A stretch of 64,000 nt of DNA, taken from positions 2,356,001 to 2,420,000 of the forward strand of contig NZ_CP041730.1 of assembly GCF_007431345.1 (NCBI RefSeq), given 5' to 3'. Positions 29,196-36,538 of the stretch are shown in pieces. The stretch is from Chitinimonas arctica (GTDB taxonomy: Bacteria; Pseudomonadota; Gammaproteobacteria; Burkholderiales; Chitinimonadaceae). Every line of letters starts with the position of its first letter. Position 1 is the first letter of the stretch. Below the pieces are notes generated by a model. It searched no databases and was not told the DNA's origin. It saw nothing but the letters and a program-made list of their open reading frames with translations. The translations under genes were made by a program, and so were the position numbers.

Positions 29196-30071
29196 ATGCG
29201 CTCCCTCCTGTTGGTCGGCTTGCTGGCCACGACACTGGCAGGCACCGTGGCGGCCGCGCCCACGGCGGTCAGCGCCGTCAATATGCCCGCCTGGCTGGAA
29301 CGAACCGGCGAAATGCGGCCGCTGGCGCCGGGCATCCGCCTGCAAAGCGGCGACGTGCTGCACACCGGCCGCGGCGCGCGGGTGCTGCTCACCCTGCCGG
29401 AAGGCAGCCAGCTCAAGCTGGGCGAGGAAGCGGTATTCCGGGTAGACAATCTCAATGTCTCGGACGGCAAGAAAACGCCCTTCGTCGCGGCGGTCCACGT
29501 GCTGCAAGGCGCCTTCCGCTTCACCACCGGGCTATTGGACAAAGTCCGCCAGCGTGAGGTCGACATCCGCGTCGCCACCGTCACCGCCGGGATCCGCGGT
29601 ACCGATCTGTGGGGGAAGGCCGACGCGGAAAAGGACCTGGTCTGCCTGTTGGAAGGCAGGGTCAGCGTGGAACACGAGGGCGAAAGCGGCTTCACCAACC
29701 TGGACCAGCCCCTGGATTTCTATGTCGCGCCCAAGGGCAAGCCGGCCTTGCCGGTGGCCAAGGTGGATGCCGACAAGGTCGCCCGCGATTGGGCGCCCCA
29801 GACCGAACCTCAGGCCGGCAAGGGCTTGGCCAGCGCGGCCGGGCGCTGGCGGCTGGTATTGGCCCTGCCCGACAACCAGGACGAAGCGCTGCGCTGGTAT
29901 GACACCCTGCGCGAGGCGGGCTATGCCGCCAAGATCCGCCCACTGACGCAAGGGCGCTTCCGGGTGGGGCTGGAGCAACTCGCCAGCGAGGCCGATGCAC
30001 GTACCCTGGGCGAGCGCTTGAAGGCCGAATTGCAGACCCCGCTGTCTACCACGATGCGGATGGGGGAATAG
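29196..30071 (+). CDS. Exported FecR-domain protein with C-terminal SPOR domain
   Basis: A 291-residue protein with a signal peptide (MRSLLLVGLLATTLAGTVAA). A FecR-type domain follows, about residues 45-150 (GIRLQSGDVLHTGRGARVLL, then VRVATVTAGIRGTDLWG-like segment). A C-terminal SPOR-like domain spans about 217-281 (WRLVLALPDNQDEALRWYDT, then FRVGLEQL). SPOR domains bind denuded peptidoglycan, while FecR domains usually sense or transmit signals across the periplasm. No sigma factor or TonB receptor gene is adjacent, so a structural or envelope role is more likely than iron signalling. The last 12 codons are duplicated as noncoding DNA near 32437. Confidence 0.8.
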   Translation: MRSLLLVGLLATTLAGTVAAAPTAVSAVNMPAWLERTGEMRPLAPGIRLQSGDVLHTGRGARVLLTLPEGSQLKLGEEAVFRVDNLNVSDGKKTPFVAAVHVLQGAFRFTTGLLDKVRQREVDIRVATVTAGIRGTDLWGKADAEKDLVCLLEGRVSVEHEGESGFTNLDQPLDFYVAPKGKPALPVAKVDADKVARDWAPQTEPQAGKGLASAAGRWRLVLALPDNQDEALRWYDTLREAGYAAKIRPLTQGRFRVGLEQLASEADARTLGERLKAELQTPLSTTMRMGE

Positions 30072-30110
30072 CGATAGCTTGGCCTCTTTTACGAAAGAGG
30101 CCAGCAGCCA
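30037..30110 (+). repeat. Repeat unit 1: 3' end of the FecR-SPOR gene
   Basis: The end of the gene and its trailing hairpin (9-bp stem 30081-30089 with 30094-30102) match 32431-32512 closely, including CACGATGCGGATGGG and GAATAGCGA. A shorter overlap with 31360-31400 is also visible. The unit appears to be the origin of the duplicated flank of the LRR genes. Confidence 0.75.
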
Positions 30111-30270
30111 GGTCGTAATCCTGCGACCTAGATTTGCGCCTTTGGTTAGCTTGCCAAATCCTCAGAATCGCATTGTTAATTTTCGGCTTGCTCGTAGTTA
30201 ATCACTAGGCGACATCGCCCAGAGCACATAATATACAACCATATTGGTTCCGTTCTGGTTGGATTACATC

Positions 30271-30567
30271 ATGCCTACAACACTGACGTAAAAAAATATC
30301 CCCGACCATGTGTACGAGCGACTGAAGGCATCAGCCGAGCAACATCGCCGCAGTCTGAACAGCGAAGCCATCGTATGCCTGGAGTCGGTACTTGCGCCTG
30401 TCAAGATTGCACCCGAAGAGCGGCTGGCGCGGGCCCGAAGGCTGAGGGATAGCCTAGGTACTCAATTTTTGGCTGACGACATCGACGTGTTGAAAGAAGA
30501 TATTAGCCACCTTTCCCCCAAAATAGCCTTGGACTCGAAACCGTCGCATAAGCTCAGCACTTCGTAG
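30271..30567 (+). pseudogene. Ribbon-helix-helix antitoxin remnant (FitA/VapB-like), nonsense codon at position 7
   Basis: The reading frame from the ATG at 30271 reads MPTTLT, then TAA (30289-30291), then KNIPDHVYERLKASAEQHRR and a helical region typical of Arc/MetJ-type antitoxins (SLNSEAIVCLESVL). The nonsense codon falls in what would be the DNA-binding beta strand. Translation could in principle start at GTG 30310, but that would lack the strand. No PIN-domain or other toxin gene follows. The call is a decayed, orphan antitoxin. Confidence 0.7.
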
Positions 30568-30639
30568 GGTGAGTCATCCAATGGACACAGGCGCGGGCGC
30601 GGGCGCCTTGGAAGGTCACGGTGGATAAAATGACCCACT

Positions 30640-31149
30640 CTACATAACTCGGCATTCGTAAACATTAAACAGTTTTTCAGATGTTGTTCGCTGATAACCA
30701 TTTTTTCTCATGTACACTTGGCCGTCATTTTCATCAAATGCAATTTCTACATTCTTGTACCCAGCCCGCACGTTCAATTCTTCTTTTTTCGCCAAAATAA
30801 TTAAATCCCGCGCTACCAACCTCTCTGAATAGTCAACGTTGACCACGTTGCGTTTCGGTACATTATTTAGCGCTCTAGTTATTAAGCCAATATCTGCTTG
30901 CGCTTGCAATCTTCTTGTATCAGCCCTCCCAAAAAAGAGGTTTTGCAATCCCCCAAAAAATCTTTGGAGCAAACTTCCTCTGCAAACCGCCGCCTGTTCC
31001 ATAGCCGAAATCAGTGATACCTGAGAAATAGTAATTTCTCCGGCTCCGTCTACAGTTCTTCGTTTAATAAACTCTGCTTTTTTTAGAACATCCACTAAGG
31101 CATCCGCTCTTAGATTGAATGACCTCACTGCAGCATTGTGATTTAGCAT
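30640..31149 (-). CDS. Low-GC hypothetical protein (169 aa)
   Basis: Unrecognised protein of 169 residues. The ATG at 31149 has AGAGG about 7 bases upstream, supporting expression. It has a basic/hydrophobic centre (SLLQRFFGGLQNLFFGRADT, residues 59-78) that could be amphipathic, followed by a mixed helical/strand C-terminal half (YKNVEIAFDENDGQVYMRKN). No signal peptide or known domain is seen. GC content is distinctly lower than in flanking genes. It sits between the FecR-SPOR gene and the LRR cluster, inside DNA that looks inserted relative to the duplicated flanks. Confidence 0.6.
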   Translation of the reverse strand: MLNHNAAVRSFNLRADALVDVLKKAEFIKRRTVDGAGEITISQVSLISAMEQAAVCRGSLLQRFFGGLQNLFFGRADTRRLQAQADIGLITRALNNVPKRNVVNVDYSERLVARDLIILAKKEELNVRAGYKNVEIAFDENDGQVYMRKNGYQRTTSEKLFNVYECRVM

Positions 31150-31511
31150 AGCTTAACCTCTTAAAAATTTGAATAAAACTAAACAACATATTACGGAGCA
31201 ACGTTCTTCAGCTCGGTCAGTTTATGATGTATTTGATACCCAAAAATCAGCAATATCTTTCATAAAATGGTACTCACTATAAAAAAGCAGCAATCGCACC
31301 TTCCCATGAAGCACCTAGGGTCGTTCGACCTTTGATAGGCACCACAGATGGGCAAATAGAGAAAGCCTGGTCGCGTTTGCAAAAGAGCGGGGTGGTCAGT
31401 CACAGAATTTTTCTTTAGCTCGGATGAATCAGGCTCGGCAGCAGCGCCGTGGTCTTTTCATTCCCTTCCCGCCGACAGCAACGCCGGCGTCTTCTCGCTA
31501 AGGAAAATCCT
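31150..31511. other. Intergenic region with repeat unit 2 and LRR leader
   Basis: The first 200 bases are AT-rich and hold no gene I can support. From about 31360 the sequence becomes repeat unit 2, matching 32478-32614 upstream of the second LRR gene, with shared CACAGAATTTTTC and a common ribosome-site block AAGGAAAATCCTATGCAG. This duplicated leader probably carries the LRR promoter, though no clear -35/-10 pair is visible. Confidence 0.6.
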
Positions 31512-32405
31512 ATGCAGTCCTTGCCAACACGCCCGCCGTCCGCCTTTCCCCAACCTTCGGGTACGGCGAATATCCTTCCCGAGTGGTCCCATACCTTGCG
31601 GCGTCTTCAGGCAAACGATGCAACACTGACCGTGCTCAACCTTTCCGGCAGGGAGCTCGACAACGAGCGGATCGACGATCTGGCCCGCAGCCTGCGGGGT
31701 AACAGCAGCTTGCGCAGCCTGGACCTATCCCATAATCGCATCGGTCCCGAGGGTGCTCGGGCGTTGAGCGATATGCTGGTTCGGAATACCAGCCTGGTTT
31801 CGCTTGGTCTCAGCCACAATCCGATCGGCGATACGGGGGTTGTCTGCTTGAGCGAAGCGCTGACACGGAACCGGCGTCTTCTGCATATCATTCTGGGAGA
31901 TAACCAGACCAGGCTGCCACACCCGCTGATCCCGCTGTTGCTGCAAGCCAATTGGGAGCTATTGCGCCCGGCTGGCGACCCTGCCGAATCCACGGGCGTC
32001 TCCAATCGAGAAATCACTTGGGCGGTCTCCCGCTACGGCGCCACGCCGATCAAGCTACCGCTGGCCTTGCGGCAAAATGTCAACCGCTTGTGTGCAAACC
32101 TGAGCCAGCAGGATGCGGTGACGTGGACGGTCTCCGCTGACGGCGGCCCGACGCCGTTCGCGCCGCCACCGCACTTACGGCAAGCTATCAACAACCTGGG
32201 CACAAATCTGAGCGAACAGGATAAACAGCTGGTGAAACAGGGAGTTTGCCCGGCTTCGCTCACCAACGCCCTGGACGCACAGTTGCATCGATATGCGTCC
32301 GAATACCAGCCAATGGTCAGCACCCTCTATCACCGGGAGGCCACGCCTGCCGAGAGCCTTGCCAAGACTCTCGGGCAACATCCACGCAGCGCGGGTAGTT
32401 TCTGA
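31512..32405 (+). CDS. Leucine-rich-repeat protein 1
   Basis: A 297-residue protein with about four 28-residue ribonuclease-inhibitor-type LRRs between residues 35 and 140, for example NSSLRSLDLSHNRIGPEGAR and NTSLVSLGLSHNPIGDTGVV. After the LRRs a 36-residue unit occurs twice (TWAVSRYGATPIKLPLALRQ and TWTVSADGGPTPFAPPPHLR, each followed by an NxLxxNLSxQD pattern). The N-terminus is Pro-rich (PTRPPSAFPQPSGT) and no signal peptide is seen. RI-type LRR proteins in bacteria are often secreted effectors (family knowledge), but no secretion signal or machinery supports that here. Start at 31512 has AAGGAAA upstream. Confidence 0.82.
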   Translation: MQSLPTRPPSAFPQPSGTANILPEWSHTLRRLQANDATLTVLNLSGRELDNERIDDLARSLRGNSSLRSLDLSHNRIGPEGARALSDMLVRNTSLVSLGLSHNPIGDTGVVCLSEALTRNRRLLHIILGDNQTRLPHPLIPLLLQANWELLRPAGDPAESTGVSNREITWAVSRYGATPIKLPLALRQNVNRLCANLSQQDAVTWTVSADGGPTPFAPPPHLRQAINNLGTNLSEQDKQLVKQGVCPASLTNALDAQLHRYASEYQPMVSTLYHREATPAESLAKTLGQHPRSAGSF

Positions 32406-32430
32406 GCGGCGAAACAAGACATGCCGAAAA

Positions 32431-32614
32431 AGCTGAACCCGCTGTCCAACACGATGCGGATGGGCGAATAGCGACAGCCTTGCCCCGATTGCAAAAGAGG
32501 GGGCCTGCTGCCATTCACAGAATTTTTCCTTAGCTCGAATGACTCCAGGCCTGGCGGTAGCACCAGGCCTTTTCATTCCCTTCCCTCAGTGTCTTCTCAG
32601 CAAAGGAAAATCCT
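32431..32614 (+). repeat. Repeat unit 3: FecR-SPOR tail copy plus duplicated LRR leader
   Basis: The left part (32431-32512) matches the end of the FecR-SPOR gene at 30037-30110. The right part (32478-32614) matches 31360-31511 upstream of LRR gene 1. It therefore joins the two other repeat units and marks a tandem duplication of the LRR unit. Confidence 0.75.
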
Positions 32615-33538
32615 ATGCAGCCCTTGCCAACACGTCCGCCATCCGTCTTTTCCCAACCCTCGGGCATAGTGAATCACCGTCCCGATTGGCCCGATATCCT
32701 GCGGCGTCTTCAGGCAAACGACGCAACACTGACCGCGCTCAGCCTTTCCAATATGGCGCTAGACGATGGACGGATCGACGAACTGGTTCGCGCGCTGGAG
32801 ACCAATAGCGCTTTGTGCAGCCTGGACCTGTCCCATAACCGCATTGGCCCCGAGGGCGCTCGGGCATTGAGCGTAATGCTGACTCGGAATACCGGCCTGG
32901 TTTCGCTTAACCTCAGCCACAATCCAATCGGCGATACGGTGATTTTTGTCTGCCTGACGGAAGCATTGAAGCAGAACCGGCAGCTGCTGGATATCGTTGT
33001 GGGAGATACCCCTACCCACCTTTCGCACCCGGTCGTCTCACTGATGCTGCATAACAATCGGAGCCTATTGCGTGCACCTGACGGCCCAGCCGAATCCACG
33101 GATGGCCCTACGCGTATCACGGCTTGCGTAGGCTCCGCTGACGGCTTGAGGCCGATCACGCTACCGCCGGCCTTTCAGCGAGATCTCAACCATTTGAGCG
33201 CGAGTCTGAGCGAACAGTGTAGGCAACTGGTAGGACAAGGCATTTTCCCTGCTTCGTTCACCCATGGCAGCGACTCGCCGTTGCCACAGCCCTTTCTCCT
33301 ATTCCTGCCAAACAGCAGTGCACCCCAGCGAATTCAAGCCCGCAGCAGCATGGCTTCGACACCAACCACCTTGGTCCCCGCGCTGTCCGACTTTCTTGCA
33401 AGCGTACCTGACCAAGCGGCCCGGCGGGCACAGACCCCCTCGCCGGTCCAGGCCACCGCAGCGAGCTCGCCACCAGCAAACAAGGCGGGGCCAAACAAGG
33501 AAGAAGCTGGTCACGATCCGTCGGAAAAAACCACATAG
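32615..33538 (+). CDS. Leucine-rich-repeat protein 2
   Basis: A 307-residue paralogue of LRR protein 1 with near-identical N-terminal design (MQPLPTRPPSVFSQPSG) and about four 28-residue LRRs (NSALCSLDLSHNRIGPEGAR, NTGLVSLNLSHNPIGDTVIF). It has only one copy of the post-LRR motif (RPITLPPAFQRDLNHLSASL) and a longer Ser/Pro/Ala-rich C-terminal tail. The leader and ribosome site (AAAGGAAAATCCT) duplicate those of gene 1. It is probably a recent tandem duplicate that has diverged at its C-terminus. Confidence 0.82.
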   Translation: MQPLPTRPPSVFSQPSGIVNHRPDWPDILRRLQANDATLTALSLSNMALDDGRIDELVRALETNSALCSLDLSHNRIGPEGARALSVMLTRNTGLVSLNLSHNPIGDTVIFVCLTEALKQNRQLLDIVVGDTPTHLSHPVVSLMLHNNRSLLRAPDGPAESTDGPTRITACVGSADGLRPITLPPAFQRDLNHLSASLSEQCRQLVGQGIFPASFTHGSDSPLPQPFLLFLPNSSAPQRIQARSSMASTPTTLVPALSDFLASVPDQAARRAQTPSPVQATAASSPPANKAGPNKEEAGHDPSEKTT

Positions 33539-33623
33539 CGCGGCACGTATGATTCGCCGGAACCGCCTGCGGCCTTGCATCAGCGCTACGCCTCGCGCGC
33601 CTGTCCAAACAAGGAGAAGTTTG

Positions 33624-34337
33624 GTGTATCCCATCAGCCCCTATCTATCGCCCATCACAATCCGGATACCCATCAATGCAAATGCCCACCGCTGGGGCGA
33701 AAATCTTCTGCGCCTGGCGACAGACGATCCGTCCTTGCTTGTGGCGAATTTCTCCGAGCTACAGCTCGATAATCTGCACATGGAGGAACTGGTCGCCGCC
33801 TTGGCGCGAAATACCCGGGTGTGCGGTATCGATCTGTCCAATAACCAGATCGGTCCGGGTGGCGCGCGGGCCTTGGCCCGTGTGCTGCGCCAACATCGCT
33901 CGGTGCGTGCTCTCGATCTGAGCGGTAACCCGCTGGGCAATATCGGTATCAGGCTATTGATCGAGCAGCTGGGCCGCTACATGGACTTGGGATTGGATAA
34001 TACCGGCGGTACCTACGAGTTGCATTGTGCGCCCCTGCCGATATCGCCCGCCACGGCCGACCACCCTGGGCCCCGGCGAATACGGACGACAAGAAGGCCC
34101 CCCGGCGGGGAGGTAAGGACGAGCACGGTACGAGAACGCCGCCGCGCCTATATCTTGCTCCCCCGCAGCACACCCTACCGCGAGTCGATGGCACAGTTCA
34201 TCGTCAGTAGACTACGGCAATTGCCACCCCGGTCCACGTCGGCGGCGGACCCGGCAGTCGAGCAGTTAGCGACCACGCTGGCTGGCATTACCCTTCCGCC
34301 GAACGAAACACCACATATCTATTGGAACATGCCGTAG
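33624..34337 (+). CDS. Leucine-rich-repeat protein 3 (GTG start)
   Basis: A shorter, more diverged member of the cluster, 237 residues from the GTG at 33624, which follows AAGGAG at 33611-33616. The open frame extends back to 33264, but that would overlap most of the end of gene 2 out of frame. It keeps about three LRRs (NTRVCGIDLSNNQIGPGGAR, HRSVRALDLSGNPLGNIGIR) and ends with a basic, Pro/Arg-rich segment and a helical tail. No signal peptide is seen. Its different leader indicates an older duplication than genes 1 and 2. Confidence 0.72.
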   Translation: MYPISPYLSPITIRIPINANAHRWGENLLRLATDDPSLLVANFSELQLDNLHMEELVAALARNTRVCGIDLSNNQIGPGGARALARVLRQHRSVRALDLSGNPLGNIGIRLLIEQLGRYMDLGLDNTGGTYELHCAPLPISPATADHPGPRRIRTTRRPPGGEVRTSTVRERRRAYILLPRSTPYRESMAQFIVSRLRQLPPRSTSAADPAVEQLATTLAGITLPPNETPHIYWNMP

Positions 34338-34433
34338 CTGGCGGCGACCAAAGGAGATGTGTCGAGCAGGGCTCACGGCGACTCAGCTATCCGGACGGCG
34401 CCATCTTCTGCACGCGGCGCCGCTTTGGTCTAC

Positions 34434-35444
34434 TCAGCGCATGACTACCGGCCGCAAATCCGCATGGGCGGCGATCCGGTCGGCTACCTGCTGGGCGTCC
34501 AGAGGATTGGCATAGGGGCCGACCCGTACCCGCCAGATACTGCCGGCCAGGGCAACCACCGGTGCGTAAGCCAGTTTGCTCAAGCTTTCCACCACCTTGT
34601 CGCGGAAGGCTTCTGCCGTGTTCTGGCTGCCAAAGGCACCCAGTTGCACCCAGCGCTGTTCGGCGGTGGCCTCCATCGGCACCGCGGCCACGGGCTCGGC
34701 CACCACCTTGGCGGCCAGTCTTGCCAGCGGATCGGCCACCTCGCTGTCCGGCACCGGCATTTTGGCGGGGCTGGCTTCCACCGTTTGCGGCAAGTTGATT
34801 TCCGTGGGGCGGGCAGGGCCACCCTCGCCAGGCGTCAGCGCCTCCACCCGGACGCGGCTGCTGCCGCCGTTGTGGTAACCGAGCCGGTAGGCGGCGGCAT
34901 AGGAGAGGTCGATTACCCGGTTCTTATGGAAGGGGCCACGGTCGTTGACCCGTACCACCACCGACTTGCCGCTGCCCAGATCGGTGACCCGGGCAAAGCT
35001 GGGAATCGGCAGGGTGGGGTGGGCCGCGGTAAGTTTGAATAGGTCGTAGACCTCCCCGCTGGAGGTCCGCTTGCCGTGGAACTTCTTGCCATACCAGGAA
35101 GCCACCCCCTCCTGGCTGAAATCGCCGAAGGTGGTACGCGGCTTGTAGGTTTTACCCAGCACGGTATAGGGCCGGTTGGCATAGCGACTAAGCGGTTCCA
35201 GCTTGGCTTCGGGCTCCTGCAGCGCGTCGAGATCGTAAGGGACTTCCAGGATGGGGCCGTCATCCTTGTAATATCCGCCATATTGCTGCGGAATCTGCTC
35301 CGGCTTGGCCGGCGGCAGTGGCATGGAAACGGGCGGTTTATGGACCACCGTGGGCGTCGGGAGGGGGCTGGGAGTCGGCGGCAGTTGGCTGGCGCAGGCC
35401 GCCAGCAGCAAGGCGGCCGCTGGAACCAGGCGGCAAAGATTCAT
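34434..35444 (-). CDS. rlpA: RlpA septal/wall lipoprotein (lytic transglycosylase type)
   Basis: A 336-residue lipoprotein with lipobox cysteine C17 in ALLLAACAS, a double-psi beta-barrel domain about 113-203 (GVASWYGKKFHGKRTSSGEV, VVVRVNDRGPFHKNRVIDLS) and a C-terminal SPOR domain about 264-334. In Pseudomonas RlpA is a lytic transglycosylase acting on denuded glycan. Its start overlaps the rodA stop by four bases (35441-35444), making it the last gene of the mre/mrd operon. Confidence 0.94.
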   Translation of the reverse strand: MNLCRLVPAAALLLAACASQLPPTPSPLPTPTVVHKPPVSMPLPPAKPEQIPQQYGGYYKDDGPILEVPYDLDALQEPEAKLEPLSRYANRPYTVLGKTYKPRTTFGDFSQEGVASWYGKKFHGKRTSSGEVYDLFKLTAAHPTLPIPSFARVTDLGSGKSVVVRVNDRGPFHKNRVIDLSYAAAYRLGYHNGGSSRVRVEALTPGEGGPARPTEINLPQTVEASPAKMPVPDSEVADPLARLAAKVVAEPVAAVPMEATAEQRWVQLGAFGSQNTAEAFRDKVVESLSKLAYAPVVALAGSIWRVRVGPYANPLDAQQVADRIAAHADLRPVVMR

Positions 35445-36538
35445 GATTTCATTAGCTTTCGGTCACGCTGAATGGCCATAAGCATACCGAAACCAATCAA
35501 AATGGACAGCATGGCGGTGCCGCCATAGCTGACCAGGGGGAGGGGAACCCCCACCACCGGCAGGATGCCGGCGACCATGCCCATATTGACGAAGGCGTAG
35601 GTAAAAAAGGATAGCGTCAGGGCACCTGCCAGCAAACGGCCGAACAGGCTGGAGGCATTGCTGGTGATGATCAGGCCGCGTCCAATCACACAAAGATAAA
35701 GCAACAGCAGCAGCATATTGCCGATCAAGCCGAACTCCTCGCCGTATACCGCGAAGATAAAGTCGGTGGTGCGCTCGGGAATAAAGTCGAGATGGGTCTG
35801 CGTGCCGCGCAGCCAGCCCTTGCCCATCACCCCGCCGGAACCGATGGCGGTGGTCGCCTGGAGGATGTGGTAACCGGCGCCGAGCGGATCATCCGTCGGG
35901 TTGATCAGCGTCATCACCCGCTGGCGCTGGTAGTCATGCATATGGCTCCAGATCACCGGCAGGGCAGCCACGCCGGCCGCGAACAGCGCCAGCATCACCC
36001 GCCAGGACAGCCCGGCGAAGAACAGCACATAGAAGCCGGCCGCCGCGATCAACATGGCGGTACCCAGATCAGGCTGCTTGAGCACCAGGACCACCGGCAA
36101 GCCGGTCAACAGGGCCGCCACGGCGAAGTGCTTGAACTTTAGGTTGGCCTCGTGCCGGTCGAAATACCAGGCCAGCATCATGGGCACCGCCAGCTTCATC
36201 AATTCGGATGGCTGGATACGGGCAAAACCCAGGTTCAGCCAGCGCCGGGCGCCATTGGTCACCTCGCCGAACATCGCTACCCCGAGCAGCAGCATAAAGC
36301 CCACCAGATAGATGGGCGGCGCCAGCCACATCAATTGGGTCGGCTTGAGATTCGCCAATATCCACATGGCGACCAGGGCCACCACCACCGACACCATCTT
36401 GCTGCTGATCTTGTCGATGCTTTCGTTCGAAGCGGAATAGATGGTCAACAGACTGACGCTGATCAGCAGCGCCACGAACAGCAGCAGCCAGGGATCGATG
36501 GGCGCGGCGATACGGCGGGCGAGAGTCTTAATCCACAT
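35441..36538 (-). CDS. rodA: Peptidoglycan glycosyltransferase RodA
   Basis: SEDS-family polytopic membrane enzyme that polymerises lipid II in the elongasome with PBP2. The 365-residue protein, starting at the ATG at 36538, has about ten membrane spans and SEDS signatures GARRWLNLG, IQPSELMKLA, KQPDLGTAM and near the C-terminus GVPLPLVSYGGTAML. Its start overlaps the mrdA stop by 11 bases; a longer in-frame start at 36598 would lie inside mrdA. Confidence 0.96.
   Translation of the reverse strand: MWIKTLARRIAAPIDPWLLLFVALLISVSLLTIYSASNESIDKISSKMVSVVVALVAMWILANLKPTQLMWLAPPIYLVGFMLLLGVAMFGEVTNGARRWLNLGFARIQPSELMKLAVPMMLAWYFDRHEANLKFKHFAVAALLTGLPVVLVLKQPDLGTAMLIAAAGFYVLFFAGLSWRVMLALFAAGVAALPVIWSHMHDYQRQRVMTLINPTDDPLGAGYHILQATTAIGSGGVMGKGWLRGTQTHLDFIPERTTDFIFAVYGEEFGLIGNMLLLLLYLCVIGRGLIITSNASSLFGRLLAGALTLSFFTYAFVNMGMVAGILPVVGVPLPLVSYGGTAMLSILIGFGMLMAIQRDRKLMKS

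Noticed and set aside
33264..33623. N-terminal extension of LRR protein 3
   Set aside because: It would overlap the end of LRR gene 2 in another frame; the GTG at 33624 has a proper ribosome site.
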